Below, piece by piece: positions 23,245 to 26,773 of a DNA stretch of 26,773 bases. Each line of letters begins with the position of its first letter. Position 1 is the first letter of the stretch. Made by a program: the position numbers and the translations under genes. Source of the DNA: Thiogranum sp963752745. GTDB taxonomy: Bacteria > Pseudomonadota > Gammaproteobacteria > DSM-19610. Below the pieces are notes generated by a model that saw only the letters and a program-made list of their open reading frames with translations, did not search any database and was not told the origin of the DNA. The DNA is taken from the NCBI GenBank assembly GCA_963752745.1, contig CAVWAK010000055.1, forward strand, positions 1 through 26,773, written 5' to 3'.

Positions 23245-23559
23245 ATGAGTCTGGATCAGCGTAGTTACGATGAAAAACGTGATTTTGTGCGGGTAACGGT
23301 TGACTGTGAGGTCGGTCTGCGGCCCGCCAGTGGTGGTCACCAGTTCAGGGCAAATGGCAAAAATCTGAGTGCTGGTGGCGTGTTGTTCCATACTGACGAG
23401 CAATTGCAGCCGGGTGACCAGCTGGAAATGCATATTGAGGCACACCAGGCGTTGTTTTCGGTGCTCGATGCGACCGTCGAGGTGGTCCGGGTGCAGGCCA
23501 TTGAGGATGGCCGTACCTGGGCAGTCGGCGGCTGCATAACCCGGATGCACGGATCATAG
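23245..23559 (+). CDS. Single-domain PilZ protein, likely c-di-GMP receptor
   Basis: 104 residues from the ATG at 23245, which has GGAGG 8 nt upstream (23232-23236). The two ligand motifs of PilZ domains are present: RxxxR as RDFVR (R12, R16) and the D/NxSxxG motif as NLSAGG (N40, S42, G45). The remainder is a beta-barrel-like run (LEMHIEA, VEVVRVQ, TWAVGGCITRM) with no other domain and no membrane segment. It would bind c-di-GMP in the cytoplasm and pass the signal on by protein contact. The Wsp diguanylate cyclase pathway is encoded on the other side of mutS, so a functional link is tempting but unproven. pncC begins 7 bp after its stop, suggesting co-transcription. Confidence 0.87.
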   Translation: MSLDQRSYDEKRDFVRVTVDCEVGLRPASGGHQFRANGKNLSAGGVLFHTDEQLQPGDQLEMHIEAHQALFSVLDATVEVVRVQAIEDGRTWAVGGCITRMHGS

Positions 23560-23566
23560 TGCCGGG

Positions 23567-24061
23567 ATGGGGCGGTCGATCGAGTCTTTAGTTGAATCGC
23601 TGGCGGCGCTGCTCGTTACGCGCAGGGAGATGTTAACAACCGCCGAATCCTGTACCGGAGGCTGGGTCGCCAAGGTGTGTACAGACCTGGCCGGTAGCTC
23701 GGCGTGGTTCGATCGTGGTTTTGTGAGCTACAGCAACCAGGCCAAGCAGGACATGTTAGGTGTATCTGCGGCAACGTTGGACAGCTGCGGAGCGGTCAGC
23801 GAGCAGGTTGTTGCGGAAATGGTGAACGGCGCGCTGGCCAGCAGTCGCGCCCAGTGGGCGCTGGCCATCAGTGGCATAGCCGGGCCGGGTGGTGGCTCAG
23901 CCGACAAGCCGGTTGGTACCGTCTGGTTTGCCTGGGGTGGTCCGGCTGGTTGGCGGTTGGCACAACAGTTTTGTTTTGAGGGTGACCGGGATGCCGTGCG
24001 TCGGCAAGCAGTACTGAAGGCGCTGGATGTTATCTCGTCCCGATGCCGTGACTTTTCGTGA
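23567..24061 (+). CDS. pncC: Nicotinamide-nucleotide amidase (CinA C-terminal domain protein)
   Basis: 164 residues, the length of stand-alone PncC (E. coli YgaD) without the CinA N-terminal domain. The conserved TAESCTGG is at 25-32, with Ser28 the likely nucleophile region, followed by SYSNQAKQDMLGV, an AVSEQVVAEM segment and ISGIAGPGGGSADKPVGTVW. It deamidates nicotinamide mononucleotide to nicotinate mononucleotide in NAD salvage. The position immediately before the recA region is the same as in many gammaproteobacteria. Its stop overlaps the next start (TGATG at 24059-24063). Confidence 0.94.
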   Translation: MGRSIESLVESLAALLVTRREMLTTAESCTGGWVAKVCTDLAGSSAWFDRGFVSYSNQAKQDMLGVSAATLDSCGAVSEQVVAEMVNGALASSRAQWALAISGIAGPGGGSADKPVGTVWFAWGGPAGWRLAQQFCFEGDRDAVRRQAVLKALDVISSRCRDFS

Positions 24062-24582
24062 TGTCAGATCGGCATCGCTTGTTCCTGGCGCTCTGGCCCG
24101 ATCAGGAAACGCGAGCGCAGCTCGCTGCGGCTGCAGAGCAGTGGACACAGCGCCCGGTGCCCAGTGCCAATCTGCATATGACGTTGGCGTTTCTGGGTAG
24201 TTGCAACCTTGATCAGTGGCGCTGTATTGATGAGTCGGTTTCCACAATAATTTCACAACCATTTGAAATAAATATTGATTATCTTGGATCGTGGCCGCGA
24301 TCAAAAACCCAGTGGCTGGGAAGCAGTTGTGCGCCGGAGGCGCTTGGTGAACTGGTAGAAGCGCTCGGCTCGGTGCTGCTGCGTTGTGATTTTCAACCCG
24401 GGCATCAACGTTTCGTGCCGCATGTCACGCTGTCTCGCAAGGAGCAGCATCTGCGAACCCAGGCGGGGCTCGATGTCATTCACTGGCCCGTCGACGAGTT
24501 TGTGTTAGCTGAGTCACTGCCCGCGGCTGGCGGCGTGCGCTATGTAGTACACAAGCGCTGGCCCCTGTCAGAGGGGTGTTAA
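24061..24582 (+). CDS. thpR: RNA 2',3'-cyclic phosphodiesterase (LigT/2'-5' RNA ligase family)
   Basis: 173 residues with the two catalytic HxTx motifs of the 2H phosphoesterases: H39-M-T-L (NLHMTLAFLG) and H121-V-T-L (FVPHVTLSRK). It opens 2',3'-cyclic phosphates on RNA ends to 2'-phosphates and may also ligate tRNA halves. The ATG at 24061 overlaps the pncC stop by one base; a GTG one codon earlier is possible but less likely. The gene lies between pncC and recA, and the recA promoter and LexA box follow its stop within about 15-35 bp. Confidence 0.92.
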   Translation: MSDRHRLFLALWPDQETRAQLAAAAEQWTQRPVPSANLHMTLAFLGSCNLDQWRCIDESVSTIISQPFEINIDYLGSWPRSKTQWLGSSCAPEALGELVEALGSVLLRCDFQPGHQRFVPHVTLSRKEQHLRTQAGLDVIHWPVDEFVLAESLPAAGGVRYVVHKRWPLSEGC

Positions 24583-24596
24583 GGAAATTTCCCGGG

Positions 24597-24616
24597 CACT
24601 GTTTATTTTTACAGTA
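24597..24616 (+). promoter_or_regulatory. LexA (SOS) box of recA
   Basis: The core CTG-N10-CAG is complete at 24599-24614 with an AT-only spacer (TTTATTTTTA), and the flanks extend it to 20 bp (CACTG...CAGTA), close to the E. coli consensus. It is about 110 bp upstream of the recA ATG. CATACT (24625-24630) just after it could be a -10 element, but I cannot fix the promoter exactly. Repression by LexA and induction by DNA damage are expected for recA and the genes read through from it. Confidence 0.92.
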
Positions 24617-24650
24617 GTGTGGTGCATACTCAGTCGCAGGTGGCGGAGAT

Positions 24651-24698
24651 GCTGCCGGGCGGCCCCCGCCGCCAAACCCCGGGGCAGGGAGTGCCCTG
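24651..24698 (+). other. GC-rich structured leader of recA mRNA
   Basis: The recA leader contains a dense GC segment (24651-24684) in which CTGCCGGG can pair, with a small bulge, to CCCGGGGCAG. It is followed by an overlapping CAGGG-agtg-CCCTG hairpin (24685-24698). The two structures share the GCAGG bases and so could be mutually exclusive. The recA Shine-Dalgarno GGAGGA (24715-24720) lies outside both, 6 nt before the ATG. Confidence 0.4.
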
Positions 24699-24726
24699 TA
24701 ATTGACAGTTAGCCGGAGGAGTCCTG

Positions 24727-25776
24727 ATGGATGATAACAAGCGTAAGGCGCTGAGTGCAGCGCTGGGTCAGATTGAAAAGCAGTTCGGTAAAGGGTCCGT
24801 GATGCGCATGGGTGATGTCGGCGCCGTACGCGATATTGACGTGGTTTCAACCGGCTCACTGGCGCTGGATGTGGCGCTGGGCATTGGTGGTCTGCCGCGC
24901 GGCCGGGTTATCGAAGTATACGGTCCTGAATCTTCCGGTAAAACCACTTTGACACTGCAGGCTATTGCCGAGGCGCAGAAAGCCGGTGGAACCGCCGCTT
25001 TTGTTGATGCCGAACACGCGCTCGACCCGATCTATGCCGAAAAGCTGGGTGTGCAGATTGACGACTTGCTGGTGTCCCAGCCCGATACCGGCGAGCAGGC
25101 CCTGGAAATTACCGACATGCTGGTGCGTTCCGGTGCGGTAGATATTGTTGTCATCGATTCGGTGGCAGCGTTGACGCCGAAAGCCGAAATTGAGGGCGAC
25201 ATGGGTGATTCACACATGGGCCTGCATGCCCGTCTCATGTCTCAGGCGTTGCGTAAGCTCACCGCGAACATCAAGCGCTCCAATACACTGGTTATCTTTA
25301 TTAACCAGATTCGTATGAAAATCGGTGTTATGTTCGGTAGCCCCGAGACCACTACGGGTGGTAATGCACTCAAATTCTATGCCTCTGTGCGTCTGGATAT
25401 CCGTCGCATCGGCGCTATCAAGAAGGGCGACGAGATTGTGGGTAACGATACCCGCGTTAAGGTGGTCAAGAACAAGATGGCTCCGCCTTTCCGGCAGGCC
25501 GAGTTTGAGATTCTCTATGGGAAGGGTATATCCCGCGAGGGCGAACTGATCGATCTGGGTGTCAAGCAGGGTATCGTTGACAAGGCTGGTGCCTGGTACA
25601 GCTACAATGGTGACCGGATCGGCCAGGGCAAAGATAATGTGCGTAATTTCCTGAAGGAACACCCCGAGATCGCAGCCGATATTGATAAGCGGCTGCGTGA
25701 AATGCTGCTCGACACGCCAGCGGCAGCTGCGGAAGAACTCCCGGATAACGTGGAATCCATTGAGTCTGCCGGCTGA
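24727..25776 (+). CDS. recA: RecA recombinase
   Basis: 349 residues. Walker A GPESSGKT is at 66-73, the same positions as in E. coli. VVIDSVAALTPKAEIEGDMGD holds the Walker B strand and loop L1 begins nearby; loop L2 includes GVMFGSPETTTGGNALKFY. The C-terminal tail is acidic as usual. It forms filaments on single-stranded DNA for strand exchange and stimulates LexA self-cleavage. A strong GGAGGA ribosome site and the LexA box upstream fit high, damage-induced expression. recX overlaps its 3' end, and the AddAB-like nuclease pair elsewhere in the window would be a natural source of its DNA substrate. Confidence 0.99.
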   Translation: MDDNKRKALSAALGQIEKQFGKGSVMRMGDVGAVRDIDVVSTGSLALDVALGIGGLPRGRVIEVYGPESSGKTTLTLQAIAEAQKAGGTAAFVDAEHALDPIYAEKLGVQIDDLLVSQPDTGEQALEITDMLVRSGAVDIVVIDSVAALTPKAEIEGDMGDSHMGLHARLMSQALRKLTANIKRSNTLVIFINQIRMKIGVMFGSPETTTGGNALKFYASVRLDIRRIGAIKKGDEIVGNDTRVKVVKNKMAPPFRQAEFEILYGKGISREGELIDLGVKQGIVDKAGAWYSYNGDRIGQGKDNVRNFLKEHPEIAADIDKRLREMLLDTPAAAAEELPDNVESIESAG

Positions 25777-26242
25777 ATCAGCAGACGAGGCCTACCAGCA
25801 GGCGTATGCCACGGGGCTGCGCCTGCTGGCCCGCCGAGAGCACAGCATTCAGGAGCTGTGTCATAAATTGAAGGGGCGTGAGTGCCCTGTTGGCATTGTT
25901 GATCAGGTCACGGCCGATCTTGTGGAAGAAGGTCTGCTGAGTGACCGGCGTTTCGCCGAAGCCTATGCGTATAGCCGAATTGAACGGGGTTTTGGGCCGC
26001 TGCGTATTCAGGTCGGGTTGAGGGAGCGCGGTATCGGCGATGGTCTGGTGGCAGCTGCCCTGGCAGAACTGGCGCCCGACTGGGAGGCCTCGGCACGGCG
26101 ACAGCGTCACAAGCGGTTCAGTTCTGATGCCCCCCTTGATTTCAATGCACGGGTAAAGCAACTGCGTTTTCTGCAGCAACGTGGTTTTACCACCGAACAA
26201 GCCCGGGCGGCATTCTCCAGCGGGACGGATGAGAACGCCTGA
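25760..26242 (+). CDS. recX: RecX, regulator of RecA
   Basis: About 160 residues, the usual RecX size, with its three-helix repeats: LLARREHSIQELCHKL, then LVEEGLLSDRRFAEAYAYSRI and GPLRIQVGLRERGI, and a C-terminal LRFLQQRGFTTEQARAAF. It binds RecA filaments and limits their activity. There is no ATG near the true start. The long frame open from 25682 would encode 26 residues that are only recA read in another frame. TTG at 25760, preceded by GTGGA, is my choice and gives a 17-bp overlap with recA; CTG at 25766 is possible. Overlap and a weak start would keep RecX well below RecA. Confidence 0.88.
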   Translation: MSLPAESADEAYQQAYATGLRLLARREHSIQELCHKLKGRECPVGIVDQVTADLVEEGLLSDRRFAEAYAYSRIERGFGPLRIQVGLRERGIGDGLVAAALAELAPDWEASARRQRHKRFSSDAPLDFNARVKQLRFLQQRGFTTEQARAAFSSGTDENA

Positions 26243-26281
26243 CTTGTACATTTTCCGGTTAATCATGTACCTTTCCGCGCC

Positions 26282-26773
26282 ATGAGCAGCAATACCAGTA
26301 CCACTGCAATTCGCCAGGCATTCCTGGATTATTTTCACGAGAAAGGCCACGCGGTTGTGGCATCCAGTCCGCTGGTGCCAGGCAACGATCCGACGTTGCT
26401 GTTTACCAATGCCGGCATGGTGCAGTTCAAGGAAACTTTTCTTGGTAAGGAAAAGCGCAGCTATGTGCGCGCCACGAGTTCGCAGCGGTGTGTGCGTGCC
26501 GGCGGCAAGCACAATGATCTGGAAAATGTTGGCTATACCGCACGTCACCATACCTTCTTTGAAATGCTGGGCAACTTCAGCTTCGGTGATTATTTCAAGC
26601 ACGAGGCCATTGCCTACGCCTGGGAATTTCTGACTGATGTTCTGCAGTTGCCGCCGGAACGGTTGTGGGTCACCGTTTTCGAGGAGGATGATGAAGCAGC
26701 CGATATCTGGTTGAAGGAAATTGGAATCGATCCAGCGTGCTTCTCTCGCATTGGTGCCAAGGACAATTTCTGG
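26282..26773 (+). CDS. alaS: Alanyl-tRNA synthetase, N-terminal part (runs off the window)
   Basis: The first 164 residues of AlaS, truncated by the window edge with the frame open. Recognisable class II elements are SSPLVPGNDPTLLFTNAGMVQFK, then RCVRAGGKHNDLENVGYTARHHTFFEM and GNFSFGDYFK, the motif 1 to motif 2 region that binds alanine and ATP. It charges tRNA-Ala. The ATG at 26282 is in the standard place for the family, though no clear Shine-Dalgarno precedes it. It begins 39 bp after recX, in the common recA-recX-alaS order. The gap holds a small inverted repeat, GTACAT (26246-26251) and ATGTAC (26265-26270). Confidence 0.97.
   Translation, partial: MSSNTSTTAIRQAFLDYFHEKGHAVVASSPLVPGNDPTLLFTNAGMVQFKETFLGKEKRSYVRATSSQRCVRAGGKHNDLENVGYTARHHTFFEMLGNFSFGDYFKHEAIAYAWEFLTDVLQLPPERLWVTVFEEDDEAADIWLKEIGIDPACFSRIGAKDNFW

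Noticed and set aside
26246..26270. Inverted repeat GTACAT/ATGTAC before alaS as a terminator or operator
   Set aside because: Short arms, 13-nt spacing and no T-run; recX and alaS are probably co-transcribed.
25778..26602. 274-codon leftward ORF opposite recX and alaS
   Set aside because: Antisense shadow of two well-recognised genes; no motif or ribosome site supports it.
1..26773. CRISPR arrays, tRNA or rRNA genes, insertion sequences, toxin-antitoxin or defence islands
   Set aside because: None seen; long stretches are accounted for by recognised housekeeping or signalling genes.

Overview
The window is a stretch of gammaproteobacterial chromosome, judged from gene content and order. 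At the right end a pncC (cinA-like) - thpR - recA - recX - alaS run is read rightward. mutS lies next to it on the opposite strand, and fdxA, which in pseudomonads sits beside mutS, is here about 10 kb away. I can name no genus. There are no tRNA or rRNA genes, CRISPR arrays, transposases or phage genes; coding is dense and almost every gene belongs to a recognisable family.

Layout. (1) At 3-110 is the tail of a rightward gene of uncertain identity. (2) From 9904 down to 136 is a tightly packed leftward block: fdxA (7Fe ferredoxin), an AddB-like nuclease with an Fe-S cysteine set, an AddA-like helicase-nuclease, a thioredoxin-TPR protein with a degenerate active site (AGPC), glycerol kinase glpK, and a second thioredoxin-TPR protein with an intact CAPC. 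(3) From 18862 down to 9994 is a complete wspABCDEFR operon. This is a surface-sensing chemosensory pathway ending in the WspR diguanylate cyclase, and all the catalytic residues I could locate are present. (4) An AT-rich divergent region at 18863-19174 separates wsp from two rightward genes for exported proteins, a retropepsin-like aspartyl protease and an OmpA-family protein; the second ends in a strong intrinsic terminator. (5) mutS (leftward) converges on that terminator. Divergent from mutS are a single-domain PilZ protein, pncC, thpR, recA with a LexA box, recX and the start of alaS.

How the genes work together. The window combines a DNA-repair neighbourhood (mutS, recA/recX, AddAB-like proteins) with a c-di-GMP signalling neighbourhood (Wsp cascade, and a PilZ protein that could receive its signal). 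The simplest reading of the layout is that the wsp operon plus the protease/OmpA pair was placed between mutS and fdxA, which remain in the same orientation on either side. The most unusual points are that interruption, the glpK gene flanked by two diverged thioredoxin-TPR paralogues downstream of a recombination nuclease pair, and the large Cache-like periplasmic region of WspA. No wholly new multi-gene system is evident; the novelty lies in arrangement and in the sensor domain.
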